Shown piece by piece: positions 35,217 to 44,521 of a DNA stretch of 64,000 nucleotides (positions within the stretch are counted from its first letter, which is position 1; the number at the start of each line of letters is the position of its first letter). The notes beneath the pieces were generated by a model. That model worked only from the letters and a program-made list of their open reading frames with translations. It searched no databases and was not told the DNA's origin. Position numbers and translations under genes: made by a program. The stretch spans positions 1 to 64,000 of the forward strand of contig JAURZI010000044.1 of NCBI GenBank assembly GCA_030653435.1, read 5' to 3'. The DNA is from Methylovulum sp. (GTDB lineage Bacteria; Pseudomonadota; Gammaproteobacteria; Methylococcales; Methylomonadaceae).

Positions 35217-36626
35217 ATGCTGACCCGTATGCGACAACCCCTGTTACTGGCGCTTCTCATGCTGGGTGGCTGCGCCCAATATCAGGAGCGCCCGCTTAAT
35301 CCCGGTGATTCGGCGGCAATGCTTGAAGCCCGCACCTTGGATAACGCCGCGCTACGCCATTTTATCGATAGCGCCGACCATCAGCATAAAGATCCGGCAC
35401 CGACAACGTGGACTTTAGACAAGTTGACGCTGGCGGCAATGTTTTACCATCCTGATTTGGCGTTGGTCCGTGCCCAGGCGGATACGGCGGACGCCGCCGG
35501 TATCACCGCAGCGCAACGCCCTAACCCCAACCTGACGCTGACCCCGACATGGATCAGCAATCTTGCCGCCGCCACGCCGTGGATATTCGTCAGCGCCTTA
35601 AGCATTCCGATAGAAACCGCAGGTAAACGCGGGTTTCGCATCGATCAAAGCCGGCATCTGTCTGATTCGGCAATGTTACGCATTGCCGATGCCGCCTGGC
35701 TGGTGCGCGGACGGCTGCGACTGGCGATGCTGGATGCTTATGCAGCCCAAGAAAGCCTGTTGTTGTTGCAACAACAATACCGGCTGGAACAGGAGATAGA
35801 TCAGCATTTGCAACAACAGCAAGCCGCCGGGGAAATTGCCGAAACTGATGTGCTAGCCGCGCAACTGGGTCTGGATCAAACCCGTCTGGCGCTGACGGGC
35901 GCACAAAAAAAACTTGCCGACGTCAGGAACCTGCTAGCCGCCGCCATTGGCATCCCAGTTGTTGCACTGGCCGGGATTAATCTCGATTTCAGTGTGTTTA
36001 CACAATGGCCTGACTTGAATACGGTGCCGGTTGACCAGCTTCAAACCCTGGCGTTGCGCGAGCGTCCCGATGTATTGGCCAGCCTGGCTGACTACGCTGC
36101 GGCGCAATCGGCGTTGCAATTGGAAATTGCCAACCAGTACCCAAGCATACAGGCCAATCCCGGCTATACCTTTGACGTGGGTGAACACCGCTGGTCCCTG
36201 GGGGCGACGGCACTGCAATTGCCGGTATTCAACCAAAACCAGGGGCCGATTGCTGAAATGACGGCGAAACGCCAGGAAGCGGCAGTACGTTTTGAAGCCT
36301 TGCAGTTGCGTATCCTGGGCGAGATAGACCGCGCCCATGCCAGTGCCTTGGCATCAAGTACCCGTTGGCAAGCAGCAGGGTTAGCCGTACAGAACCGTAA
36401 AGCCAACCTACGTTCTATGCGCGATTTATTGCAGGCCGGTGAGCTTGATGCCCATGCCGTCGCCATCGCCGAACTGGAACAATCTGTCGCTGAACGCGCA
36501 CGTCTGGACGTGTTAGTGGAAAGCCAGCAAGCACTGGCGATACTGGAAACGGCTTTGCGCCAGCCTATCACCTACGCACCGGCAACCGCCATGTCCGCAC
36601 CTGCCCGCAGGAAAATATTGCCATGA
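35217..36626 (+). CDS. Outer-membrane efflux lipoprotein (TolC/CusC/CzcC type)
   Basis: 469 residues starting at 35217. The signal peptide ends in the lipobox MLGGC, so the protein is a lipoprotein. The mature part has two OEP repeats of long helices and strands, rich in Ala, Gln and Leu (for example QQQAAGEIAETDVLAAQLGLDQ and AGELDAHAVAIAELEQS in part). It forms the outer-membrane exit duct for the RND pump. Its TGA overlaps the first possible adaptor start as ATGA at 36623. Confidence 0.88.
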   Translation: MLTRMRQPLLLALLMLGGCAQYQERPLNPGDSAAMLEARTLDNAALRHFIDSADHQHKDPAPTTWTLDKLTLAAMFYHPDLALVRAQADTADAAGITAAQRPNPNLTLTPTWISNLAAATPWIFVSALSIPIETAGKRGFRIDQSRHLSDSAMLRIADAAWLVRGRLRLAMLDAYAAQESLLLLQQQYRLEQEIDQHLQQQQAAGEIAETDVLAAQLGLDQTRLALTGAQKKLADVRNLLAAAIGIPVVALAGINLDFSVFTQWPDLNTVPVDQLQTLALRERPDVLASLADYAAAQSALQLEIANQYPSIQANPGYTFDVGEHRWSLGATALQLPVFNQNQGPIAEMTAKRQEAAVRFEALQLRILGEIDRAHASALASSTRWQAAGLAVQNRKANLRSMRDLLQAGELDAHAVAIAELEQSVAERARLDVLVESQQALAILETALRQPITYAPATAMSAPARRKILP

Positions 36627-36640
36627 ACCAGGAGCTTATC

Positions 36641-37714
36641 ATGCAAAATATTTTTTCGGCAGGTCGGCTAACGTCCCTTTCCCTATGCCTGTTTGTCGTG
36701 ATGCTAAACACGGCTCGCGCGGACGAGCCTGTTGTCGTCACCGAAGTCGCCGTGCAAACCGGCACGATTACCCAAACCACCTTACACCGGTATGTTATGG
36801 CTTACGGCGTGGTCGAACCGGAACCCGGCAACGGCAACAAACCCGCAGCCAACGCGAAAATCGCCACGCCAGTCGCCGGTATTGTCAGCCGACTGTTTTG
36901 CGAAGAAGGCCAACAGGTAAAAAAAGGTGCACCGCTGTTCGAACTGGACAGCCGTGCCGCCGATGACCTGATTGCCAAAGCCCAAATTGCCGTGGATTTT
37001 GCGGAAAAAAACCTTGCCCGCAAACAACAGCTCAACCCAGGCGAAACCATCTCGCGCAAATTATATGACGACGCGCAACAACTATTGGAAACAGCACGCG
37101 CCGATTTACAAACCGCCCAAACCCAACGGGCCTTATTGATTGTTACCGCCCCCTTATCCGGCACCATAATCGCCGTGCATTTTCGGGTCGGCGAAGCCGT
37201 CAGCCAAAGCAGCGTGCTGGCAGATTTACTTGACCTGCAACGTCTGGCGCTTGTGCTGCATGTGCCCAGCGCTGAAGCCGCGGATTTGCGCTTAGGACAA
37301 GCGGTGTTCATCAACATCGGCAATACGGACAGTCAACAGGCCGCCACGCTCAGTTTCATCAGCCCGCAAATTGATCCCTTAACCGACACGGTGCTGGTGC
37401 GCGCAAGCCCTAACGTTAAGAGTTGTCCGGAAAACCGCTGCATCCGTCCTGGACAATTCACGCATGCCCGCATCGTCGTGGACACGCGGCAAAATCGCTT
37501 GGCGGTCCCTATTGAAAGTATAGTGATGGTTGATAACAAACCCAGCATTGCCATCGTCGAAGTCGATCAAGCCAAACAACGCGAAGTGAGCACAGGCTTA
37601 CGCGACGGCCATCTTATCGAAGTATCCGGTGGCGGCTTGCAAGCAGGCATGACAATCGTGACCCAGGGCGCTTACGGCTTGCCTTCGGAAACGCGTATCC
37701 GGGTGTTGAAATGA
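36641..37714 (+). CDS. Periplasmic adaptor (membrane fusion) protein of the RND pump
   Basis: 357 residues from the ATG at 36641, preferred because AGGAG lies 6 bases upstream; an ATG at 36623 would add six residues and couple to the upstream stop. A signal peptide (SLSLCLFVVMLNTARA) precedes a split lipoyl domain (ATPVAGIVSRLFCEEGQQVKKG ... TAPLSGTIIAVHFRVGEAV in pattern), a short helical hairpin and a beta-barrel domain. It links the inner-membrane pump to the outer-membrane duct. A cysteine pair near VKSCPENRCIRPG (about residue 260) is unusual and may form a disulphide. The RND start overlaps its stop. Confidence 0.88.
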   Translation: MQNIFSAGRLTSLSLCLFVVMLNTARADEPVVVTEVAVQTGTITQTTLHRYVMAYGVVEPEPGNGNKPAANAKIATPVAGIVSRLFCEEGQQVKKGAPLFELDSRAADDLIAKAQIAVDFAEKNLARKQQLNPGETISRKLYDDAQQLLETARADLQTAQTQRALLIVTAPLSGTIIAVHFRVGEAVSQSSVLADLLDLQRLALVLHVPSAEAADLRLGQAVFINIGNTDSQQAATLSFISPQIDPLTDTVLVRASPNVKSCPENRCIRPGQFTHARIVVDTRQNRLAVPIESIVMVDNKPSIAIVEVDQAKQREVSTGLRDGHLIEVSGGGLQAGMTIVTQGAYGLPSETRIRVLK

Positions 37715-40700
37715 GCGGTTCCTTTGCAATACGCCACCACAAGGCGATCTTTTTTCTGTGCATCGCGCTGTGTCTTGCAGGAGCTTTTGCCGCACTGGGC
37801 ATGCCGTCGTCTATTTTCCCGCAAACCAATTTCCCGCGTGTCGTCATTCTGATCGACAATGGCGTGATGCCCGCCAATGAAATGATGGCGACCATCACCC
37901 GTCCGGTTGAAGAAGCCGTCAAAGACATCCCCGGAGTGACCACAGTGCGTTCCAAAACCGGGCGCGGCACGGCGGAAGTCAATGTCTTTTTCACGTGGCA
38001 GACGGATATGGTGCAAGTTGAATTGTTTGTGCAAGGGCGCCTGGCCGTGGTGCAAAAATCTTTGCCTGCGACTGCCACAGGAGCTGTTTGGCGGTTAACC
38101 TTCGCCGCGTTTCCGGTAGTCGGCTTAAGTTTGACCGGAGCAAAATATTCGTTGACTGAACTTTGGGAAACTGCGCGCTATAACCTACAACCGCATTTGC
38201 TACGCATACCGAACGTGGCACGGGTCGGCATGGTCGGCGGACGCGCACCGGAATATCATGTCATCATCGACCCTTTGCGTTTGCAGGCGGTAAATCTGAG
38301 TCTCGCTCAAGTCACCGAGGCGCTGAACCGCAACAACCAAGTCACGCCGACCGGCATGTTGGAGGAGAATTACCAGCTGTATTTGACCGTTGTCGACGGG
38401 CGTATGCAGTCGCTGGCCGATATTGAAAATATGACAATCACCGCTGTTGTTTCTACGCCCGGCATGGCGGCAATACCCGCCGCCATCGGCCATCCGGTGC
38501 GTATCAAAGACATTGCCCGTGTCGAACGCGCGCCCGAACCGGTTTTCAATATTGTCACCGCCAGAGGCGAAAACGCCGTGTTGCTGAATGTATACAGCCA
38601 ACCCAACGGCAGCACACTGGACATCGCCAGCCGTCTCAAGGAAGAGCTGGCCTTGCTGGGCAAAAGCCTGCCGCCCGGCATGCACGCCGAAGTGTTTTAC
38701 GATCAATCCTTGCTGGTCGGCGATTCAATACAAAGCGTTTGGGAAGCGATTGTTTTGGGGCTGATATTATCGGTCGTCATCCTTTATATTTTCCTTAAAA
38801 ACTGGGGCGCGACGCTGATCGCCGCCACGGTAATCCCTGCCACAGTGTTGATGACCTTACTCGTCATACGGGTGCTGGGCCTGAGTTTTAACTTGATGAC
38901 GTTAGGCGGAATTGCCGCCGCTATAGGCTTAATTATTGATGACGCCATCGTCGTCGTTGAAGCCATCCACGCCAAAACAACCCAGGGAACACCGCGACTG
39001 GCCGCCGTGCAACTAGCCTTGGCGGACATATTCAGGCCGTTGCTAGCATCAACGCTAACCCCGGTCGTGGTCTTCATACCCTTGGCGTTTCTGGATGGCG
39101 TGGCGGGCAATTTTTTCCGTGCCTTATCTTTGACGATGGTCTTGTCGCTGCTGACTTCGCTGGTTTTGGCGGTCACGCTGATTCCTGCCTTAGCAGCCTC
39201 GTGGTTGCCGGTTAGCCCGCCCGCACCGGCTAAACCTAAGCAAGCTGACAGGCTGGAGCGGCTAATGGATTGGTATGGGAAAACCTTGCGTATTGCGCTA
39301 CAGCAAGCGGGGAAAGTCCTGTTGGGATGTTGCGCGGTGTTGGCCTTGGGCATTTGGCTATACGGGCGATTGGAAAGCGAATTTTTACCGTTTATGGATG
39401 AAGGGGCGTTTGTACTGGATTATCACACCCCGTGGGGGACTAGCCTAAGCGAGACGGACCGCCAGCTTAAACAAGCCGAACAACTGCTGCACGAACTGCC
39501 GGAATTGGACGGTTATTCACGGCGCACCGGAGCACAATTAGGCTTAGGCATTTCCCAAGCGCACGGCGGCGATTTTCTGGTTAAGCTGAAAGCCGACCGT
39601 ACCCGCAAAACGGCTGAGATTATCGCCGGACTGCGGCAACAACTGATCGAACAAGTGCCCGGTGTGGACTGGGAGTTCGCCGGCATCCTCAATGACTTGA
39701 TCGGCGATTTGACGTGGTCGCCGCGCCCGATTGAAATCAAACTATTTTCCACCGATGTCGAATGGCTTAAGCAAAAAGCCCCGCAAATAGAAACCGAGCT
39801 AGGCAAAATAGCCGGTGTCGTGGATACCTTTGATGGCCTGGAAACCACCGGCCCGTCACTGAGTTTGAAAGTGCGTTCGTTGGACGCGCTACGTTTTGGT
39901 CTGACCACCAACGACGTGGCCTTGATGGTCAGCACCGCCATGCTCGGACAAAAAGCGTCATATATCCTGGAAGGCGACCGTGTCGTCAATATCCGCGTCC
40001 GCATGGACAGCTATGCCAGTGACCAAATTGCCGACTTGCGCGAATTGCCGCTACGCTCGCTGGACGGCAGGACGGTGAAATTGTCGCAAGTCGCCGATAT
40101 TGTCACCGAACTCGGTCAATTACAACTGCATCGCGAAGATTTACGGCAACTGGTCGCCGTTTCCGCAAGACTGGAAAACCGGGATCTAGGCAGTGCCATT
40201 GCCGAAATCAAAGCCAAACTCGGCAACGATCCGAGTTTGCCTCCTGGCGTACTGGAATTCGGCGGCCTGTATCAGCAACAACAAGAATCTTTCTATAATT
40301 TACTGATCGTGCTGCTGGCTTCAGTATTACTGGTGTTCACGGTGTTGCTGATTGAATTCGGCTCATTTTATGAACCTATCGCCATCGTCTTTGGTTCGGT
40401 ATTGGCTTTGTGCGGCACGGTGCTGGCCTGGTATCTGACCGGAACATCGGTAAATATCGTGTCTTTGTTAGGCGCGATCATCGGCATAGGCGTCGTGGCA
40501 AAAAACGGCATCTTGATGCTGGATGCCGTGCACCACTACCTTGACCAAGGCGACACGCTGGAACAAGCCTTGGTTTCCTCTGGGCGGCGACGTTTACGTC
40601 CGGTGCTGATGACATCCTTAGCCGCAGGCTTAGGCTTGTTACCATTGGCTTACGGTATAGGCGCTGGCTCTGATATGTTGCAGCCCTTGGCTGTCGCCGT

Positions 40701-40815
40701 GATTGGCGCATTGACGCTGTCGGTATTGTTGTCGCTGATAGCGACTCCGGTGGTTTATTTTCTGCTGAAATCTTGCGATAGCAAAGACCTAATCCCCGCC
40801 ACCGGGCCTTACTAA
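37711..40815 (+). CDS. RND efflux transporter permease
   Basis: 1034 residues, the normal size for an RND pump, with 12 membrane helices and two large periplasmic loops. Helix 4 contains GGIAAAIGLIIDDAIVVVEA, carrying the Asp pair of the proton relay, and the second half has SLLGAIIGIGVVAKNGILML. Methionine-pair metal motifs of CusA were not recognised, so substrate class (metal, as CzcA/CusA, or organic) is open. The ATG overlaps the adaptor stop as ATGA. The last 26 codons have a diverged second copy at 45109-45187. Confidence 0.9.
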   Translation: MSGSFAIRHHKAIFFLCIALCLAGAFAALGMPSSIFPQTNFPRVVILIDNGVMPANEMMATITRPVEEAVKDIPGVTTVRSKTGRGTAEVNVFFTWQTDMVQVELFVQGRLAVVQKSLPATATGAVWRLTFAAFPVVGLSLTGAKYSLTELWETARYNLQPHLLRIPNVARVGMVGGRAPEYHVIIDPLRLQAVNLSLAQVTEALNRNNQVTPTGMLEENYQLYLTVVDGRMQSLADIENMTITAVVSTPGMAAIPAAIGHPVRIKDIARVERAPEPVFNIVTARGENAVLLNVYSQPNGSTLDIASRLKEELALLGKSLPPGMHAEVFYDQSLLVGDSIQSVWEAIVLGLILSVVILYIFLKNWGATLIAATVIPATVLMTLLVIRVLGLSFNLMTLGGIAAAIGLIIDDAIVVVEAIHAKTTQGTPRLAAVQLALADIFRPLLASTLTPVVVFIPLAFLDGVAGNFFRALSLTMVLSLLTSLVLAVTLIPALAASWLPVSPPAPAKPKQADRLERLMDWYGKTLRIALQQAGKVLLGCCAVLALGIWLYGRLESEFLPFMDEGAFVLDYHTPWGTSLSETDRQLKQAEQLLHELPELDGYSRRTGAQLGLGISQAHGGDFLVKLKADRTRKTAEIIAGLRQQLIEQVPGVDWEFAGILNDLIGDLTWSPRPIEIKLFSTDVEWLKQKAPQIETELGKIAGVVDTFDGLETTGPSLSLKVRSLDALRFGLTTNDVALMVSTAMLGQKASYILEGDRVVNIRVRMDSYASDQIADLRELPLRSLDGRTVKLSQVADIVTELGQLQLHREDLRQLVAVSARLENRDLGSAIAEIKAKLGNDPSLPPGVLEFGGLYQQQQESFYNLLIVLLASVLLVFTVLLIEFGSFYEPIAIVFGSVLALCGTVLAWYLTGTSVNIVSLLGAIIGIGVVAKNGILMLDAVHHYLDQGDTLEQALVSSGRRRLRPVLMTSLAAGLGLLPLAYGIGAGSDMLQPLAVAVIGALTLSVLLSLIATPVVYFLLKSCDSKDLIPATGPY

Positions 40816-40902
40816 ATGTCAACACATTTAATCCAAAGGGGATACTCATATCAATTATAGGCTTCAATTGGGGAATCGGTCGGCTATTTTAGGCGCTGGG
40901 TG

Positions 40903-40920
40903 CCATAATGAGAATTGCTG
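40903..40920 (+). repeat. 18-bp repeat, copy 1 (CCATAATGAGAATTGCTG)
   Basis: Lies 87 bases after the RND pump stop. An inverted copy lies at 42115-42132 (17/18) and a direct copy at 42293-42310 (17/18). The AATGAGAATT core also occurs in the Fur-like box before bfd, so Fur binding is one explanation. The extended identity over 18 bases suggests either a stronger shared operator or a repeat bounding the segment. Confidence 0.6.
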
Positions 40921-40976
40921 GTGCCGTTCATGCAGATTGACAACCTAGAAATAATCGCCAATCTGCATGCAAGCAT

Positions 40977-41051
40977 CTAATGCACGAATAACGCAATGAG
41001 GATAATGATAGGAATGGGAATGCCGAGAAAATATAAAAGTATTGAACGCAT
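40977..41051 (-). CDS. 24-residue hydrophobic membrane peptide
   Basis: The frame from ATG 41051 to TAG 40977 encodes MRSILLYFLGIPIPIIILIA followed by LFVH. A good AGGAG ribosome site lies 7 bases before the ATG. The peptide is a single membrane helix with a Gly-Ile-Pro-Ile-Pro kink. It lies 43 bases downstream of the membrane-protein gene 41095-42051 in the same direction, so it is probably co-transcribed with it. The composition and ribosome site support a real small protein; I do not know a function. Confidence 0.55.
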   Translation of the reverse strand: MRSILLYFLGIPIPIIILIALFVH

Positions 41052-41094
41052 AGCTTATCTCCTGAATGAAGCGGGTTGTGGGACGATTTGGGGG

Positions 41095-42051
41095 TTACAG
41101 GTCACGCATCCGGCCACCGTAAATAGCCGCTAAACTGGCGATGAACGCACCGATGAGTAACGAAATGAAGATCCACAGCGAGGCATAAACAGAGGTTTTG
41201 CGTGCCGCATCGGCAACGTTTTTCGCGGTTGTTTCTTCTGCAAGCTGCTTTGTTTGCAATTGTGCATAAGTGTTGTTCACGCGTTGTTCTGCGTCCTGTT
41301 GAGTCAGGCGAGTGCGTTGCGCGACCATTTGCCCGACATAGCGCATATCGTCCTGAGGCAATGAACCCGTCAGAATGGCATTTTTAAAGATGCGGCTAAC
41401 TTCGGATGTAGGTTCGGCAGTGGTCGGATGGGTAGTGCTTACAGATAATGCCCCTTCGAGGAAAGTCTCTGTAGTTGCAACCACATTGGTGTTGGTTCTA
41501 AACAACGAATCTACAAAATATCTAAGTGATTCATTTTCTGGTTTCATCCTGTCAGATCTCATTGATCCTGGATCTTTCACAGCGACATCAGCGCCAACCT
41601 GGATGCCGCCACTAACGATAGCACCAATGACTGAAGTGAGCAGCGCGGCGGTAGCAAGTGAGGCAACAGCCCAAGCCAGAAAACCATGTGCGGTGTCGCG
41701 GAAGAAGACTTCATCGGTATGCACTGCAATCCACTTTGTCCTAAGCCTGCCTGCGAGGTAGCCCCCCATGCCGGATGTAATGATTTGCGTGAAAGCCAAC
41801 CATAAAATAGTTGAAATACCAAACGCCGATGCACTGATGCTGTTGTACGCCCACGGTGACACCGAGGACAAACCCAAACCGATGCCCAGCATTAACAGAA
41901 TGAGCGATAGCGAAGCGGCTGCTGCGGCTCCCGCGATAATGGCCCCCCAAGAGACGGCGCTTGACTGGACTTGCGTGGTTTCTGGGCAAGGGCTTGTCAA
42001 AGCGCGCTCATACCCAAATGGGTCAGTGGTTGAAATATTGGAAGCGGTCAT
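41095..42051 (-). CDS. Polytopic membrane protein, unknown function
   Basis: 318 residues from the ATG at 42051, chosen for GGAGA 8 bases upstream. Helices are evident at about residues 32-60 (SWGAIIAGAAAAASLSLILLML pattern), 70-100 (a glycine-rich SGMGGYLAGRLR follows), 115-145 and at the C-terminus (SLWIFISLLIGAFIASLAA). Between them is a soluble loop of about 120 residues, hydrophilic and Thr/Gln-rich. Such proteins occur widely in proteobacteria as unnamed membrane proteins. Two copies of the AATGAGAATT element lie upstream, at 42115 and 42293, hinting at shared control. Confidence 0.7.
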   Translation of the reverse strand: MTASNISTTDPFGYERALTSPCPETTQVQSSAVSWGAIIAGAAAAASLSLILLMLGIGLGLSSVSPWAYNSISASAFGISTILWLAFTQIITSGMGGYLAGRLRTKWIAVHTDEVFFRDTAHGFLAWAVASLATAALLTSVIGAIVSGGIQVGADVAVKDPGSMRSDRMKPENESLRYFVDSLFRTNTNVVATTETFLEGALSVSTTHPTTAEPTSEVSRIFKNAILTGSLPQDDMRYVGQMVAQRTRLTQQDAEQRVNNTYAQLQTKQLAEETTAKNVADAARKTSVYASLWIFISLLIGAFIASLAAIYGGRMRDL

Positions 42052-42114
42052 ATTTAGTCTCCATCCTATTGAATTTAGTATCGTTATCACAATACGCTGC
42101 TGTGCTTAGTGAAT

Positions 42115-42132
42115 CAGCAATTCTCATTTTGG
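42115..42132 (-). repeat. 18-bp repeat, copy 2 (inverted)
   Basis: On the minus strand the sequence is CCAAAATGAGAATTGCTG, one mismatch to the copy at 40903. It sits 64 bases upstream of the membrane-protein ATG, within promoter distance. The surrounding 301-base gap 42052-42352 is AT-rich and otherwise shows only the third copy at 42293. Confidence 0.6.
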
Positions 42133-42292
42133 AAACCATTTAAAATCAATAAGATAAAATTTTGACTTATTCTATGTTTAGTACATCTGTATAAAAAATA
42201 GTCAATTTTTAGTTAAATCGGCAACGATTGCGGATGAAAACGTGTCAAGTAAATAATAACTATCAATTAACCAATTGATTTATATTACTTTT

Positions 42293-42310
42293 CCATAATG
42301 AGAATTGTTG
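42293..42310 (+). repeat. 18-bp repeat, copy 3 (CCATAATGAGAATTGTTG)
   Basis: One mismatch to the copy at 40903, in the same orientation. The two direct copies bound a 1.4-kb segment holding the membrane protein and the 24-residue peptide. It lies 43 bases downstream of the sugar dehydrogenase stop. Confidence 0.6.
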
Positions 42311-42352
42311 TTAGTGAATAGGTTCATCGCTTGGGGGCCGGTGTTGTTGGAT

Positions 42353-43690
42353 TCAATTTGTTTTTTGTGTTGTATGCGATGCCGTCACCCGCCAAACGCT
42401 GTTGCCGACATCATCGGCAACCAGTAATGCCGCTTGTTTGTCCAGCACAACGCCCACTGGCCTGCCGAACGCCTCGCCATCTTCGTTAACAAAGCCTGTC
42501 AGCACATCTACAGGCATTCCGAAGGGCTTGCCGTCTTTGAAAGGTACAAAAATAACCCGATAGCCACTACGCGGCTTGCGGTTCCACGACCCGTGCTGAC
42601 CGATAAAAGCGCCATTGTTAAACGGTGCAGGCCATACGGTATTTTTTGAAAACACCAAACCAATAGATGCTGTGTGTGATCCAAGCGCATAATCGGGCAC
42701 GTCTGCGTTAGCGACCCAGTCGGGGCGTTGAAGCTGCACACGTTCGTCCCAATGTCGGCCAAAATAGCTGTAAGGCCAGCCGAAAAAACTGCCATAGGTT
42801 ACCGAAGCCAGATAGTCAGGCACCAAATCGCTACCTATTTCATCGCGCTCGTTGACAACTGTCCACAGCGTCCCGTTATCGAGTTCCCAAGCAAGTCCGT
42901 TCGGGTTACGTAGGCCGGACGAATAGATACGATGGCACTTGCTCTTTAAATCCACTTCCCAAATGGCGGCGCGACCCAACTCATTATCTATGCCGTTCTC
43001 GCCGACATTACTGTTCGAGCCGATGGTTACAAAGAGCCGAGTGCCATCCCGACTAGCCAGAAGATTTTTAGTCCAGTGGTGATTGATAGGCCCCGCCGGC
43101 AAGTCGAGAATTTTGATTCCTGACTGGACTATTTGCGTTACACCGTTATGGTAAGGAAATTTCATCAGCGCATTCGTGTTGGCAACGTAGAAATCATTAC
43201 CTATTAGCGCCATACCAAAAGGCGAGTTGAGCCCATTAATGAATACTGTCCGCACTTCAGCCACACCGTCGCCATTGGTATCGCGTAACAATGTAATACG
43301 GTTGGCACTGGGTGAGCCCGCGCCGGCCTTGTCCATAAACTGCTTCATGAGCCAACCTTTGATACCTTTGCTAGCTTCGGGGTGTTGCGGTGCGTTGGTT
43401 TCGGCAACCAATACGTCGCCGTTGGGCAACACATAAAGCCAGCGGGGATGATCAAGCCCAGTGGCGAAAGCGTTTACCGCCATCCCTGGCGCCGCTGTGG
43501 GTTTTCCATAGACAGGCCAGCTTATAGCCTGTGCAATGTTCACTGTAGGTATCAAAGTCGGATTGGGCGGCGGCAGTTTGGGATGACCGCCTATGCCCGC
43601 CGCTAGCGGCAACTGCGCGACTTCGCCACAGGCCGTTAACATTATCGTCACCCCTGCGGAAAACCATAACCGTCTTTGATTAATGGCCAT
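42353..43690 (-). CDS. PQQ-dependent sugar/sorbosone dehydrogenase-like lipoprotein
   Basis: 445 residues from the ATG at 43690. The signal peptide ends in lipobox LTAC, so the protein is lipid-anchored in the periplasm or outer membrane. The six-bladed propeller carries [64 protein letters not shown] and [13 protein letters not shown], the hallmarks of the soluble glucose/sorbosone dehydrogenase family. It would oxidise an aldose or polyol with PQQ, a cofactor methanotrophs make for methanol dehydrogenase. The gene starts 14 bases after the copper-storage gene, so they form one operon. Confidence 0.82.
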   Translation of the reverse strand: MAINQRRLWFSAGVTIMLTACGEVAQLPLAAGIGGHPKLPPPNPTLIPTVNIAQAISWPVYGKPTAAPGMAVNAFATGLDHPRWLYVLPNGDVLVAETNAPQHPEASKGIKGWLMKQFMDKAGAGSPSANRITLLRDTNGDGVAEVRTVFINGLNSPFGMALIGNDFYVANTNALMKFPYHNGVTQIVQSGIKILDLPAGPINHHWTKNLLASRDGTRLFVTIGSNSNVGENGIDNELGRAAIWEVDLKSKCHRIYSSGLRNPNGLAWELDNGTLWTVVNERDEIGSDLVPDYLASVTYGSFFGWPYSYFGRHWDERVQLQRPDWVANADVPDYALGSHTASIGLVFSKNTVWPAPFNNGAFIGQHGSWNRKPRSGYRVIFVPFKDGKPFGMPVDVLTGFVNEDGEAFGRPVGVVLDKQAALLVADDVGNSVWRVTASHTTQKTN

Positions 43691-43704
43691 CGTAGACAAT
43701 ATAT

Positions 43705-44055
43705 TTAGTGCTGCACGCCAGCCATTAGCCGACAACTTTCAGCACATGCCCTACAGGCTTCCACACATTCATCCATCCCGCCGACTGTCTCGCAATCAAT
43801 AGCGCACGCTTCGCAGATTTCGGCGCAAACGTTGCAAACCTGACGATGAAAATGGGAGCTACTGAGCTGAAAATTGGCTGAAGTCTGGCAGATCTCGGCG
43901 CAGTTCATCATCAGGCGGAAGTGTTCCGCTTCAACATGCTTGCCACCAGCTTCCAGGCAATGGTTCATGGCGGTTTGTAAGCAAACCTTATGGCAATGGC
44001 AACAAGCTTTTATGCAGGCTTGCATGGTTCCTATAAACTGGGTTGATGGATTCAT
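43705..44055 (-). CDS. Csp-type four-helix copper-storage protein
   Basis: 116 residues with 17 cysteines arranged as C-x3-C and C-x2-C pairs along helices, for example [34 protein letters not shown] and [12 protein letters not shown]. This is the pattern of the copper-storage proteins first described in Methylosinus, which line a helix bundle with Cu(I)-thiolates. No signal peptide is present from the start at 44055, so it is a cytosolic Csp3-type protein. The first-position start is chosen over longer frames because of AGGACA upstream. It leads an operon with the sugar dehydrogenase. Confidence 0.85.
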   Translation of the reverse strand: MNPSTQFIGTMQACIKACCHCHKVCLQTAMNHCLEAGGKHVEAEHFRLMMNCAEICQTSANFQLSSSHFHRQVCNVCAEICEACAIDCETVGGMDECVEACRACAESCRLMAGVQH

Positions 44056-44521
44056 CAGATTTTGTCCTGTGTTATGGCAATAATTACGACCCAAGACCGC
44101 TATAAGCCGTCTCGACCCAAAAAACGCGTTAAAGTGGAGCCCCAAGGCCGCGTTTAAGCCTTGATCACACTCTAGCCACAAAAACAAGCGCCGTCGGTAC
44201 GGTATCGCACAATAACGTCGTTAGTCCCGCGCTGTTAATAAACCCATACTGTTTGTCGAGTTTCTGGCTTTATGTGTCACAACGCACCGACCCATGCGGG
44301 CTTTACCGTTAATGTCATGTCCCGTATCAGCAATAAATCTAAGAAAGTTTTTTCCATTACCCAGTTGATGGCGTGGCACATTATTCTTCCAATGAGCAAA
44401 CCGTAGTCGGGATTCTGTTTATGTTATCAAAGAGCCCCGCCGTGTAATTAATGCCACAAAAAACCTGATTACCGCAGCGATGCAGATAATCAATATTTAA
44501 CAAGCGACATAAGAGAACTCT
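44056..44521. other. 466-base intergenic stretch, no gene seen
   Basis: Divergent promoters for the Csp operon (minus) and the ferritin-like gene (plus) must lie here. No tRNA, riboswitch or convincing palindrome was recognised; a CueR or Fur site was looked for without a clear hit. A purine-rich ribosome site (AAGAGAAC) is present just before 44522. Confidence 0.4.
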
